Assembly: GCA_945486035.1 (NCBI GenBank)
Contig: CALYTB010000003.1
Span: forward strand, 1 to 55,759
Length of the DNA: 55,759 bases
From: an uncultured Clostridia bacterium
GTDB taxonomy: Bacteria; Bacillota; Clostridia; Oscillospirales; Oscillospiraceae
Direction of reading: 5' to 3'
A program made the position numbers and the translations under genes. Position 1 is the stretch's first letter, and each line of letters begins with the position of its first letter. The notes under the pieces were generated by a model, which was not told the origin of the DNA, searched no databases, and worked only from the letters and a program-made list of their open reading frames with translations. This document shows positions 16,543-23,987 of this stretch, in pieces.

Positions 16543-16709
16543 TAGGGCAGCGCCGCATAATGAGGCAAGGAGATTCGGTGAGAGATTTTGACACAAGCGA
16601 AAGTATGAAAAATGCGGGAATACTGGATGTATTTCCCATTTTTTGTACTGCACGATTGGGGCAAAAGATCCACCGAAGCCCGCAGTCCCCATTGTGCGGT
16701 GTTGCCTTA
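16543..16709. repeat. Nested palindromic repeat element, copy 1 (MITE-like)
   Basis: Ends are inverted: TAGGGCAGCGCCGCATAATG at 16543 and, read backwards, TAAGGCAACACCGCACAATG from 16709. The core (AGTATGAAAAATG 16602-16614, GGGAATACTGGATGTATTTCCC, CATTTTTTGTACT 16637-16649) forms an inner hairpin. It resembles the copies at 27598 and 42583, most clearly at GGAATACTG-ATGTATTTCC and GCAAAAGAT. Its right end is 4 nt from the radA stop codon. The remaining upstream DNA (16308-16542) holds no visible gene. Confidence 0.75.
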
Positions 16710-16713
16710 GAAA

Positions 16714-18075
16714 CTATAAGGCCGTTTCGATTGCTTCTCTCAGATTCCTGACCCTGTAGACCGATATTCCCAGCGGAATCTCCAGCTTCTCAGATCCGCT
16801 TCTGGGAACAATACATTTCTTGAAACCAAGCCGCGCAGCCTCGCTCAGCCGCTGGTTCAGATGGGAAACGGCCCGGATTTCGCCGGTTAACCCCACCTCC
16901 CCTATTGCTACCAGGTCATCGGCAATGGGAGCATCCCGATAGGAAGATGCCACTGCCAGCGCAACCGGAAGATCCGCTCCCGGTTCGTCCAGTCGCAGAC
17001 CTCCGATGACATTGATATAAGCGTCAAACATACTTAACTTCATGCCCGCACGTTTTTCTGCAACCGCCATCAGCAGCACAGCACGGTTAAAATCAAAGCC
17101 ATCCGCAGCTCTGCGTGGAACGTTGAAGGTGGTTTTGGTGACCAGCGCCTGAACTTCAGCCAATACCGGACGTGTCCCCTCCATCACACAGGCGACACAG
17201 GTTCCGCTGGCTCCTTCCGGACGTCCCTCCAGAAGCATCTGGCTGGGGTTGGGCACTTCCGACAAACCGGTATCCAACATTTCAAATACACCGATTTCAT
17301 TGGTGGAACCAAACCGATTTTTCGCGGCACGCAGAAGCCGGTAAGAGGTGTTGGGGTCCCCCTCAAAGTAGAGCACACAGTCCACCATATGCTCCAGAAC
17401 CTTTGGTCCGGCAATATTTCCGTCCTTGTTGATATGGCCAACCACGAAAACCGTAATCCCCTGGGTCTTGGACAGCTGCATCATAGACATGGTACAGTCC
17501 TTTACCTGGGATACGCTTCCTGGTGAGGATTCATTTTCCTCGTTATACAGAGTCTGAATGGAATCTACGATCAGAATATCCGGTTTCAACTCATTGGCAG
17601 CCTCCATCACATCTGACAGCCTCGTTTCCGACAGGATGAAGAGCTCCTCCGGGGAAACGTGCAGCCTTTCGGCGCGGAGCTTCAACTGACGTTCGCTCTC
17701 CTCGCCGGAAATATACAGAACCCTCCGCTCCTGACACAGCTTCGCGCAAATCTGCAGCAGAAGCGTGGATTTTCCGATCCCCGGGGCGCCCCCTACGAGG
17801 ACCAGAGAACCTGCCACAGCCCCGCCGCCAAGGACCCGATTCAGCTCCCTCATTCCGGTAGAAAAACGGATCTCGCTGTCGCTGGTAACCTCTCGCAACC
17901 GCTGAGGCTTCCGGCTCATGCCAACAGGCGCTGGTTTGGCCCGGCCTGTCGGTGCCGGTTTTTCCGTATGTTCCTCCATGGTGTTGAATGCGCCGCAGCT
18001 TGGGCAACGTCCCATCCATTTGGGCGTTTCATTTCCGCAGTTTGTGCAGAAGAAAACCGTCTTTATCTTTGCCAT
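16714..18075 (-). CDS. radA: DNA repair protein RadA
   Basis: RadA (Sms) is a RecA-like helicase that drives branch migration in recombination. The 453-residue protein has the N-terminal C4 zinc finger (C10, C13, C24, C27), Walker A around G96-APGIGK-S103, the RadA-specific KNRFG motif, and a C-terminal Lon-protease-like domain (GGLRLDEPGADLPVALAVASS). ATG 18075 gives the usual MAKxKT start; ATG 18084 would add three residues and is possible. In Bacillus and Clostridia radA is commonly near disA or clpC, which are not in this window. Confidence 0.95.
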   Translation of the reverse strand: MAKIKTVFFCTNCGNETPKWMGRCPSCGAFNTMEEHTEKPAPTGRAKPAPVGMSRKPQRLREVTSDSEIRFSTGMRELNRVLGGGAVAGSLVLVGGAPGIGKSTLLLQICAKLCQERRVLYISGEESERQLKLRAERLHVSPEELFILSETRLSDVMEAANELKPDILIVDSIQTLYNEENESSPGSVSQVKDCTMSMMQLSKTQGITVFVVGHINKDGNIAGPKVLEHMVDCVLYFEGDPNTSYRLLRAAKNRFGSTNEIGVFEMLDTGLSEVPNPSQMLLEGRPEGASGTCVACVMEGTRPVLAEVQALVTKTTFNVPRRAADGFDFNRAVLLMAVAEKRAGMKLSMFDAYINVIGGLRLDEPGADLPVALAVASSYRDAPIADDLVAIGEVGLTGEIRAVSHLNQRLSEAARLGFKKCIVPRSGSEKLEIPLGISVYRVRNLREAIETAL

Positions 18076-18144
18076 TTTCCTCATTCTTCCTTTGAAATGT
18101 TACTTTCCTGCTGGTGAATATTATAGCAATCAGTTTCCGTGCGG

Positions 18145-18840
18145 TCAAGTATCTGATAGGAAGCTGCTTACCGTTGCCGCGATTACACAGCATAGTTTAC
18201 GCTGATATTCCATGCTTCTGAGCTTGGCTTCCTCAGCTGGGTTGGAAAGGAAGCCGCACTCCACCAGTATTCCGGGACAAGTGATATGCTCCATGAGATA
18301 AACTCCATCGCACCGTTTACACGCTCGCTTACTGTCCTTGTTTAGCGATGCGATCAGTGTACTTTGTAACTGCTTTGCCAGGAATTCACTTCCCTGAGTA
18401 TCCGCGTAAAAAACCTGAGCGCCGCTGTAGCGGTTATCTGAAAAATTATTCTGGTGAATACTTATCAGCATTGCCCGAGGTGTTGTATTGACAATTCTTG
18501 CCCGTTCTTTCAAATCAGACATCTTTTTCTGGGCAATGGTACCTCCTTTTGTATAAACTGAGACATCGCTTGTTCGGATCATCTTGGTTTCTCTTCCCAG
18601 AAGGTGAAACAAATCCTTTAACCTGAGGGTTATTTCCAGATTGATTCCGCTTTCCAGTACGCCGGTACAGGAGGTTGCTCCCCCGTCCTCCCCGCCGTGC
18701 CCCGCATCCAGGACGATACAATACCTTGCTTGGGAAACGTGTTGGGATGAGTAGGCACGAACAGCCTTTTTCCCTCCGAAAACAATACACAGAATTCCCG
18801 CAACCGCCAGACCGCACAGAATAATCCATTTCCGAACCAT
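18145..18840 (-). CDS. cwlD: N-acetylmuramoyl-L-alanine amidase, CwlD-like
   Basis: The 231-residue protein has an N-terminal signal or anchor helix (about 5-22) and an Amidase_3 domain with zinc ligands and catalytic residues H48 (LDAGHGG), E63 (GVLESG), H129 (SIHQNN) and E194 (ILVECGFLSN). Its size and layout fit CwlD, which with PdaA makes muramic-delta-lactam in spore cortex; other single-domain amidases are possible. ATG 18840 sits 6 nt from GAGGTG. It is divergent from the cotJ genes, also sporulation-linked, and 69 nt upstream of radA on the same strand. Confidence 0.82.
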   Translation of the reverse strand: MVRKWIILCGLAVAGILCIVFGGKKAVRAYSSQHVSQARYCIVLDAGHGGEDGGATSCTGVLESGINLEITLRLKDLFHLLGRETKMIRTSDVSVYTKGGTIAQKKMSDLKERARIVNTTPRAMLISIHQNNFSDNRYSGAQVFYADTQGSEFLAKQLQSTLIASLNKDSKRACKRCDGVYLMEHITCPGILVECGFLSNPAEEAKLRSMEYQRKLCCVIAATVSSFLSDT

Positions 18841-18973
18841 GGACAACACCTCATGAGATTCTATGTTTTTGTTCTCCTATGAGAACCGAATTCGAAAAAA
18901 ACGCATAGAATGACGCACAACGACAATACATGCCGTTGTATGTTCACAGCTTCTTTTGAAGGAGGTATGCGCT

Positions 18974-19420
18974 TTGGAGAGAAATCGATCAGAATCTGTC
19001 GGAATGGAGGGACGGCTGCCTGCTATGGCTCCATTGGCCAATCCTTATGTGCCATTCCAAATGGAGAATTCACCACAATACGAGGCCCGAAAGGGGTTGG
19101 TCAGAGGAACGCTTTATCCCGGTCTGGATCTGCCTTTCATGGGTATGGTGAATCAGAATCCGCTTCCAACAACTCCAATGTCAGAGCTGCAGGCACTTGG
19201 CTTTGCGATTCAGGAACTGGCATTATACCTGGACACCCACCGGGATGACCGGGAGGCCCTGGAGCTCTACCGGAACTATCAGCAGATGTACGACAAATGT
19301 CGAAGGGAATGGGGCAAAACCAGGGGCCCCCTGAACCATGGTATGGAATCGGAGTCGGAAAGCTACGACTGGCTGGATGATCCGTGGCCCTGGGAATACT
19401 GTGGGAATAAGGAGGTGTAG
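18974..19420 (+). CDS. Fused CotJA-CotJB spore coat protein
   Basis: The 148-residue product joins two normally separate coat proteins. Residues about 19-57 match CotJA (PLANPYVPFQ, then RGTLYPGLDLPF). Residues about 70-148 match CotJB (IQELALYLDTH, then the C-terminal WLDDPWPWEY). There is no stop or frameshift between them. TTG 18974 is proposed because AAGGAGG lies 8 nt upstream; ATG 19004 is an alternative that would shorten the tail before CotJA. The gene runs into cotJC with a 2-nt gap. CotJ proteins form part of the inner coat, made in the mother cell. Confidence 0.82.
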   Translation: MERNRSESVGMEGRLPAMAPLANPYVPFQMENSPQYEARKGLVRGTLYPGLDLPFMGMVNQNPLPTTPMSELQALGFAIQELALYLDTHRDDREALELYRNYQQMYDKCRREWGKTRGPLNHGMESESESYDWLDDPWPWEYCGNKEV

Positions 19421-19422
19421 CC

Positions 19423-20019
19423 ATGTTTGTATATGATAAGAAGCTTCAGTATCCGGTCAAAATCAGCAAAACAAATCCTCGTCTCGCGTCAATCATCATA
19501 ACCCAGTACGGCGGGCCTGACGGTGAGCTTGGTGCTTCCCTGCGTTATCTTTCTCAGCGGTATTCCATGCCGTTTGACGAGCTGAAAGGGCTTCTGACTG
19601 ATATAGGAACCGAAGAGCTGGGTCACCTGGAAATGATCGGGGCAATTGTCCACCAGCTTACCAGAAACCTCAAAGACTCCCAGCTTCAGGATTCTGCCTT
19701 TGCCCCATATCTGGTAGACCATACCGCTGGAGTATACCCCACATCTGCATCCGGAAGTCCCTGGAACGCCGCCAGCATGGCGGTAAAGGGAGACCCAATG
19801 GCTGATCTGGTGGAGGATTTGGCCGCGGAACAAAAAGCCAGAGTGACTTATGACAATATCCTTCGTCTGAGCGATGATCCAGATGTCAACAATGTTATCA
19901 AATTCCTCCGGGAACGTGAGATTGTCCATTTCCAGCGCTTTGGGGAAGCGGTTCAGCTCCTTCGGGAGAAACTGAACCAGAAAAACGTATACTATATGAA
20001 TCCGGCGGTAGATTTGTAA
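19423..20019 (+). CDS. cotJC: Spore coat protein CotJC, manganese-catalase family
   Basis: The 198-residue protein begins MFVYDKKLQYPV and has the ferritin-like metal ligands of manganese catalases (a Glu in DIGTEELGHLEM, the matching EREIVHFQRF late in the chain). It is shorter than true Mn-catalases, as CotJC normally is. It sits in the spore coat, may remove peroxide, and is translated 2 nt after the CotJA-CotJB fusion with AAGGAGG inside that gene's end. A hairpin terminator follows. Confidence 0.93.
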   Translation: MFVYDKKLQYPVKISKTNPRLASIIITQYGGPDGELGASLRYLSQRYSMPFDELKGLLTDIGTEELGHLEMIGAIVHQLTRNLKDSQLQDSAFAPYLVDHTAGVYPTSASGSPWNAASMAVKGDPMADLVEDLAAEQKARVTYDNILRLSDDPDVNNVIKFLREREIVHFQRFGEAVQLLREKLNQKNVYYMNPAVDL

Positions 20020-20094
20020 TTCCACGCTCTGCATCTTCTTTTCACCTGTCCGTGTAATCCATTTTCCTGATATTTTATCCGACATGAAACGGCA

Positions 20095-20124
20095 AACGCA
20101 CCGGGCAGAATTGCCGGGTGCGTT
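20095..20124. terminator. Hairpin terminator between cotJC and yaaA
   Basis: A 13-bp stem with one mismatch (20095-20107 with 20112-20124) lies between convergent genes and is followed on the plus strand by CGCTCTTTCTT. Confidence 0.7.
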
Positions 20125-20192
20125 CGCTCTTTCTTATTGTGAGAGTATCACAGGCTTTCCGGTGCCTCGAGGAAAACCGGTTCGTTGCAGGA

Positions 20193-20954
20193 TCACTCTC
20201 TATCTGTTTTCGCTGTTTGCAGGAAGGTGAATGTATTTTGATCAGAGTACTTCGAAGCGAATTGATAGCCCAAACCCGAAAAGTCTTTTATTTCCTCCGG
20301 GTCTGTAATCTGATTATTCGCTAAGAAGCGAACCATTTCGCCCCGAGCCATTTTGCACATCGTTCCTTTTTCAATAACTTTGCCGCCTGTTTCCTGGCCG
20401 AACACACAAGTAATGAACCGGATGGATTCCACAAGATGCGCGGACACACAAAGACTGTACTCCCTGGAGGCCAGATTAACGATGCAGCTCGTTTCTGAAA
20501 ACAGTTTATTTGCAATGGAATCACCCCAGAACGCATAGAGATCGCGCTTCCCTTCTGGCCGGAGCTTCGCCTGCATTTCCAAACGGTATGAACTCACGCC
20601 GTCAAAAGGGCGAAGAATCCCGTAGAATCCAGAGAGAATACGAAGACGCTGCTGAATGTATTCCAATTCCAGATCCGAAAAAACTCCAGGAGCCATATAC
20701 TGGTACTGGATTCCCTCGTAAGCAAGAATGGCGGGTGTCAGATGATGATAAAGATCCATTTCCGCCAACCGCTTTGCATTCAACGATGCAATGGCATCGC
20801 TGCATTTCCACAAGCTTTTCAGTTCTGAATAGGACATCCCCCGGAGTGTTCCGAGAAGCGAAACAGTACGAGGCAGAAATACGGGAAGTTCCTGCCAGGA
20901 GAAACTGTCCGTATCCACTTTCATCTTTTTCGCAGGTGAAATGATGATCTTCAT
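20193..20954 (-). CDS. yaaA: Peroxide stress protein YaaA
   Basis: The 253-residue protein shows the YaaA/DUF328 start MKIIISPAKKM and the conserved YDGIQYQ-like (AYEGIQYQYM), LRILSGFYGILRPFD and FWGDSIA blocks. YaaA limits free iron during peroxide stress in E. coli and can bind DNA. Its neighbour on the same strand is a Bcp peroxiredoxin 67 nt upstream, so the two probably form an oxidative-stress unit in this likely anaerobe. Confidence 0.94.
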   Translation of the reverse strand: MKIIISPAKKMKVDTDSFSWQELPVFLPRTVSLLGTLRGMSYSELKSLWKCSDAIASLNAKRLAEMDLYHHLTPAILAYEGIQYQYMAPGVFSDLELEYIQQRLRILSGFYGILRPFDGVSSYRLEMQAKLRPEGKRDLYAFWGDSIANKLFSETSCIVNLASREYSLCVSAHLVESIRFITCVFGQETGGKVIEKGTMCKMARGEMVRFLANNQITDPEEIKDFSGLGYQFASKYSDQNTFTFLQTAKTDRE

Positions 20955-21021
20955 AGAATCTCCAGTTCAATAGGTGTGCAATGATGCTGAGGAAGCGTAG
21001 ACCGAGGAGCGATGTGCAGCT

Positions 21022-21492
21022 TCATTTCCTGGCATCCCCGGTGAGATATGCCAGAATCTCCGCTGCATTGGTATCTGGTTTCACTTTGGGCATTACTTTT
21101 TCAATACAACCGGCTTCATCGATGACATAGGTAGTACGGACAACCCCCATGCTCACCTTCCCGTATTGCTTCTTCTCCTTCCAGACATCATAGGCTTCAA
21201 TTGCATGCCGTTCCGGGTCTGAAAGAAGGATGAAAGGCAACCCGTTTTTCTCAGCGAATCTCTGATGAGAGGCAACGGAATCCTTGCTGATTCCAATCAC
21301 CACTACACCCAAGGCCGCAAATTGCGCATAGTTCTGGGCGAAGGCGCAGGCCTGGCGTGTGCAGCCGGGTGTATTGTCTTTGGGATAGAAATACAGAATC
21401 ACTTTTTTTCCTTGAAAATCTGAAAGGCGGATTACCGCTCCTTCCTGATTCATAAGGGAAAAATCCGGTGCTTTGTCACCAAGTTTCAACAT
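21022..21492 (-). CDS. bcp: Thiol peroxidase of the Bcp/PrxQ type
   Basis: The 156-residue peroxiredoxin reduces hydrogen peroxide and organic peroxides with thioredoxin. The peroxidatic cysteine is C44 in PKDNTPGCT and the resolving cysteine is C49 in GCTRQAC, the spacing of atypical two-cysteine PrxQ/Bcp. Distal Arg is in VVRTTYVID. ATG 21492 has AGGAGG 7 nt upstream; the ORF extension to 21546 lacks support. It sits upstream of yaaA. Confidence 0.94.
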   Translation of the reverse strand: MLKLGDKAPDFSLMNQEGAVIRLSDFQGKKVILYFYPKDNTPGCTRQACAFAQNYAQFAALGVVVIGISKDSVASHQRFAEKNGLPFILLSDPERHAIEAYDVWKEKKQYGKVSMGVVRTTYVIDEAGCIEKVMPKVKPDTNAAEILAYLTGDARK

Positions 21493-21663
21493 AGTTAATT
21501 CCTCCTGTATCCATATAGAAAAATGCCCATAGTCTGTTCCGGTCAAACCGGTTGTTTGATCTCTGCTTCTATCATAGCAGGAAATCCGCGAAATAGCAAA
21601 TGGAACATTTCCTGTTTTCGCATTGTTTACACCGGTTCATTGCCAATGACGTAAAAGAATACC

Positions 21664-21692
21664 TTGCCTTCTGAAGCAGGACTTGATAAAAT
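21664..21692 (+). promoter_or_regulatory. Sigma-A promoter for the GH29 gene
   Basis: TTGCCT (21664-21669), a 17-bp spacer and TAAAAT (21687-21692), 45 nt before the ATG at 21737, which is preceded by GAAAGGAA. Confidence 0.62.
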
Positions 21693-21736
21693 GAAATAGA
21701 GTCAATGCGACTATTACCGAAGAAAGGAATTGCACC

Positions 21737-22945
21737 ATGATTATCAAACCGTATATTCATAGTTTTGAAGAAATGGGCTTTGGAATATTTGTCCATTTTG
21801 GAATTTACAGTGTACTGGGGAAAGGTGAATGGGCCAAATCCTGTCTGAAGATTCCTCATGAATCCTATGAAGCGCTGGCTGGATCCTTCTGTCCAAAGGA
21901 AGGGTGGGCTAAAGAGCTTGCCGCGGCGGCAAAGTCTGCCGGAGCGAAGTATATAACCCTGACCACCCGGCACCATGACGGCTTTTCCCTGTATGACACG
22001 CAGGGACTTTCAGAGTTTGATGCGCCGCACTTCTGCGGTAGAGACCTGATCCGGGAGTTTACCGACGCGTGCCGGGAGTATGGAATTCGTCCCTTCTTCT
22101 ATCATACGCTGGTGGACTGGCATAATCCTGACTATTATTCGGATTTCCCCGCGTATCTGTCCTATCTGCGTTCAGGAGTAAAGCTCCTGTGCACAAATTA
22201 TGGGGCAATCGGCGGGATATGGTTCGATGGAACCTGGGACAAACCGCAAGCGGATTGGGAGGAGGATTCTCTGTACCGCCTGATCCGGACCTACCAGCCG
22301 GAAGCGATGATCATCAACAACACCGGCATGGATGCACGGGGAGCTCTTGGACATCCTGAACTGGACAGCGTAACCTTTGAGCAGGGCAAACCCCATCCCA
22401 TTCATCTGGAGGGATCCCCCAAATATATCGCCAGGGAAATGTGCAGAACCATGAACGATCACTGGGGGTACGCCTCGTCGGACGTGAACTACAAATCTGT
22501 TGGCCAGTTGATTTCCGAATTGGCGGAATGCCGTCGGTACGGTGCAAACTATCTGCTCAATGTGGGTCCCAAAGGCGACGGAACCCTCCGGCTCATTGAC
22601 CGCGGTATTCTGGAAGCCCTGGGACTATGGGTAAACGCCAACGAGGAAGCCATTCGAAAACCAAGACCTACGCAGATATCCATTGCGGAGCATCCCAATG
22701 ATTTTCTTCTCTGCTCTCAAGATGCCATGTATCTCTTTGTGATGCCGGAATCGGTTCAGCCGGATGGCAGCGGCTGCCGCCTGGAACGTTTCCCTCTGCG
22801 CAATCGGATTCAATCCGTCCGTTGGCTGGATAACGGTCAGCCCCTTCCCTATCGCCAGGAGGACGGTATTGCGCAGATTACTGCCCTTCCCTTCGATTAC
22901 GGAACCAGCCTTGTGGTGCGGGTTGCAAAAATAACCCTGCAATAA
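21737..22945 (+). CDS. GH29 alpha-L-fucosidase-like glycoside hydrolase
   Basis: The 402-residue protein has the GH29 barrel start (MGFGIFVHFGIYS), the HHDGFSLYDT block and the nucleophile motif GGIWFDGTW with Asp164. The conserved LLNVGPKGDGTL is present at about 275, and a small beta domain ends the protein (about 325-402). There is no signal peptide, so the enzyme is probably cytoplasmic and acts on imported fucosides. The general acid varies in GH29 and was not assigned. It is a single gene with its own promoter and terminator; no transporter is adjacent. Confidence 0.88.
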   Translation: MIIKPYIHSFEEMGFGIFVHFGIYSVLGKGEWAKSCLKIPHESYEALAGSFCPKEGWAKELAAAAKSAGAKYITLTTRHHDGFSLYDTQGLSEFDAPHFCGRDLIREFTDACREYGIRPFFYHTLVDWHNPDYYSDFPAYLSYLRSGVKLLCTNYGAIGGIWFDGTWDKPQADWEEDSLYRLIRTYQPEAMIINNTGMDARGALGHPELDSVTFEQGKPHPIHLEGSPKYIAREMCRTMNDHWGYASSDVNYKSVGQLISELAECRRYGANYLLNVGPKGDGTLRLIDRGILEALGLWVNANEEAIRKPRPTQISIAEHPNDFLLCSQDAMYLFVMPESVQPDGSGCRLERFPLRNRIQSVRWLDNGQPLPYRQEDGIAQITALPFDYGTSLVVRVAKITLQ

Positions 22946-22950
22946 GGATA

Positions 22951-22984
22951 AAAAAGAGGTACGCAGATACGTACCTCTTTTTTT
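22951..22984. terminator. Bidirectional terminator between GH29 gene and tRNA-Leu
   Basis: A perfect 12-bp stem (22951-22962 with 22971-22982) flanked by A-run and T-run, serving both the plus-strand GH29 gene and the minus-strand tRNA-Leu genes. Confidence 0.88.
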
Positions 22985-23071
22985 GGTGGGCGAGGCGGGA
23001 CTTGAACCCGCACGTCCGCAGTGAACACTAGAACCTGAATCTAGCGAGTCTACCAATTCCACCACTCGCCC
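22984..23071 (-). tRNA. tRNA-Leu (CAG), copy 1
   Basis: The minus strand folds as a type II tRNA: acceptor GGGCGAG/CTCGCCC with encoded CCA, a five-pair anticodon stem CTAGA/TCTAG around TTCAGGT (anticodon CAG), a long variable arm and T-arm with GTTCAAGTC. It is second in a tandem pair with the copy at 23094, differing by one base in the variable-arm loop. Confidence 0.96.
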
Positions 23072-23093
23072 ATATGATCTTGTGAGAAAAAGC

Positions 23094-23181
23094 TGGTGGG
23101 CGAGGCGGGACTTGAACCCGCACGTCCGCAATGAACACTAGAACCTGAATCTAGCGAGTCTACCAATTCCACCACTCGCCC
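23094..23181 (-). tRNA. tRNA-Leu (CAG), copy 2
   Basis: Same cloverleaf and anticodon as the downstream copy, CCA encoded at 23094-23096. It is transcribed first, from the promoter at 23223-23251. The single difference from copy 1 is in the variable-arm loop, which keeps the fold. Confidence 0.96.
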
Positions 23182-23222
23182 ATCTCTTGTCTCCCGCCGG
23201 GCATTCACCCGACCGCTTGAAT

Positions 23223-23251
23223 ATACTACCACGCAAAGCGAAATTTGTCAA
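23223..23251 (-). promoter_or_regulatory. Promoter of the tRNA-Leu pair
   Basis: On the minus strand TTGACA (23246-23251), a 17-bp spacer and TAGTAT (23223-23228), about 42 nt upstream of the first tRNA-Leu. It lies just after the 3' end of the FTR-like gene. Confidence 0.85.
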
Positions 23252-23269
23252 CTGTTTTTTAAATTTTTC

Positions 23270-23464
23270 TCAGTCCTTATAATAGAGCATACAGTGACAG
23301 TACCCTTTATAGTCGGGGTCCGCAATCTGGTCACGGAACTCTTTGCAGATGCACTTATTCTCCTCGGTATGCTCCAGTCTGCAGGGACAATATCCCCCTG
23401 TTTTCTTTAATCCCTCCCGGATCATCCTGACCATTTCCTGATCCTCATTCAGCCGAACTGCCAT
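23270..23464 (-). CDS. Small ferredoxin-thioredoxin reductase catalytic-subunit-like protein
   Basis: The 64-residue protein holds six cysteines in three pairs: C26-P-C28, C38-I-C40 and C56-H-C58. The CPC and terminal CHC pairs resemble the 4Fe-4S and redox disulfide ligands of ferredoxin-thioredoxin reductase beta chain, although the spacing (CPC-x9-CIC-x15-CHC) differs from the classic plant/cyanobacterial form and the protein is much shorter. It may bind an iron-sulfur cluster and pass electrons to thioredoxin-like partners in anaerobes. ATG 23464 has AGGAGG 5 nt upstream. It lies between tRNA-Ser and tRNA-Leu genes on the same strand. Confidence 0.75.
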   Translation of the reverse strand: MAVRLNEDQEMVRMIREGLKKTGGYCPCRLEHTEENKCICKEFRDQIADPDYKGYCHCMLYYKD

Positions 23465-23485
23465 GACAATTCCTCCTTTAGAAAG

Positions 23486-23515
23486 AATCCACCCACCCAC
23501 ACGGGCGGATGGATT
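23486..23515 (-). terminator. Hairpin between tRNA-Ser(UGA) and the FTR-like gene
   Basis: On the minus strand a 13-bp stem with two G-U pairs (23503-23515 with 23486-23498, loop of 4) is followed by CTTTCT. It begins at the last base of the tRNA CCA end and may stop or attenuate read-through into the FTR-like gene. Confidence 0.6.
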
Positions 23516-23603
23516 GGCGGAGAGTGTGAGATTCGAACTCACGGTGCGTTGCCGCATCACCAGTTTTCAAGACTGGCTCCTTAAACCGCTCGGACAACTC
23601 TCC
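23515..23603 (-). tRNA. tRNA-Ser (UGA)
   Basis: The minus strand forms a type II tRNA: acceptor GGAGAG/CTCTCC, G73 and encoded CCA, anticodon stem CCAGT/ACTGG with loop CTTGAAA (anticodon TGA), long variable arm, and T-loop GTTCGAATC. A good promoter is at 23616-23644. Confidence 0.96.
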
Positions 23604-23615
23604 GTATGTGGTCTC

Positions 23616-23644
23616 ACTATATCACTCAAGCCGAAAAAAGTCAA
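23616..23644 (-). promoter_or_regulatory. Promoter of tRNA-Ser(UGA)
   Basis: On the minus strand TTGACT (23639-23644), a 17-bp spacer and TATAGT (23616-23621), 12 nt upstream of the mature tRNA 5' end. Confidence 0.85.
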
Positions 23645-23691
23645 GCGGTTTCCCCGGATCATTCCTTCGCTCAAATTGGGTGTTTTTGGGC

Positions 23692-23720
23692 TTGACAAAG
23701 CTTGCAGCCTATGCTAGAAT
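23692..23720 (+). promoter_or_regulatory. Promoter of tRNA-Ser(GCU)
   Basis: TTGACA (23692-23697), a 17-bp spacer and TAGAAT (23715-23720) preceded by TGC, 33 nt upstream of the tRNA. Confidence 0.88.
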
Positions 23721-23753
23721 ACTTTGGCAATCAAGTGAATAATTCTTTTATTC

Positions 23754-23845
23754 GGAGTGATACCCAAGAGGCCGAAGGGGCTCCCCTGCTAAGGGAGTAG
23801 GCGTCTAAAAAGCGCGCGAGGGTTCAAATCCCTCTCACTCCGCCA
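23754..23845 (+). tRNA. tRNA-Ser (GCU)
   Basis: Type II cloverleaf: acceptor GGAGTGA paired with TCACTCC, G73 and encoded CCA (23843-23845), anticodon stem CTCCC/GGGAG around CTGCTAA (anticodon GCT), long variable arm and T-loop GTTCAAATC. Promoter and terminator are both visible. Confidence 0.96.
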
Positions 23846-23847
23846 CG

Positions 23848-23874
23848 AAAAAGCACGCGTTTGCGTGCTTTTTT
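23848..23874 (+). terminator. Terminator of tRNA-Ser(GCU)
   Basis: AGCACGC (23852-23858) pairs with GCGTGCT (23863-23869), extended by A-T pairs and followed by a T-run. Confidence 0.88.
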
Positions 23875-23987
23875 CAATAATGCATCCTGTATGGATGAAT
23901 CAAACAGGCGAATATCGAACTCCACCCAGCAGCGGGAAGCGTGCGGCGGAAGCTGCCGGCATCCAAATGATTCTGGGAGGTATTACG

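Noticed and set aside
18904-18911. CATAGAAT as a sigma-E -10 box for the cotJ genes
   Set aside because: Seven of eight bases fit, but no matching -35 sequence is found at the right distance.
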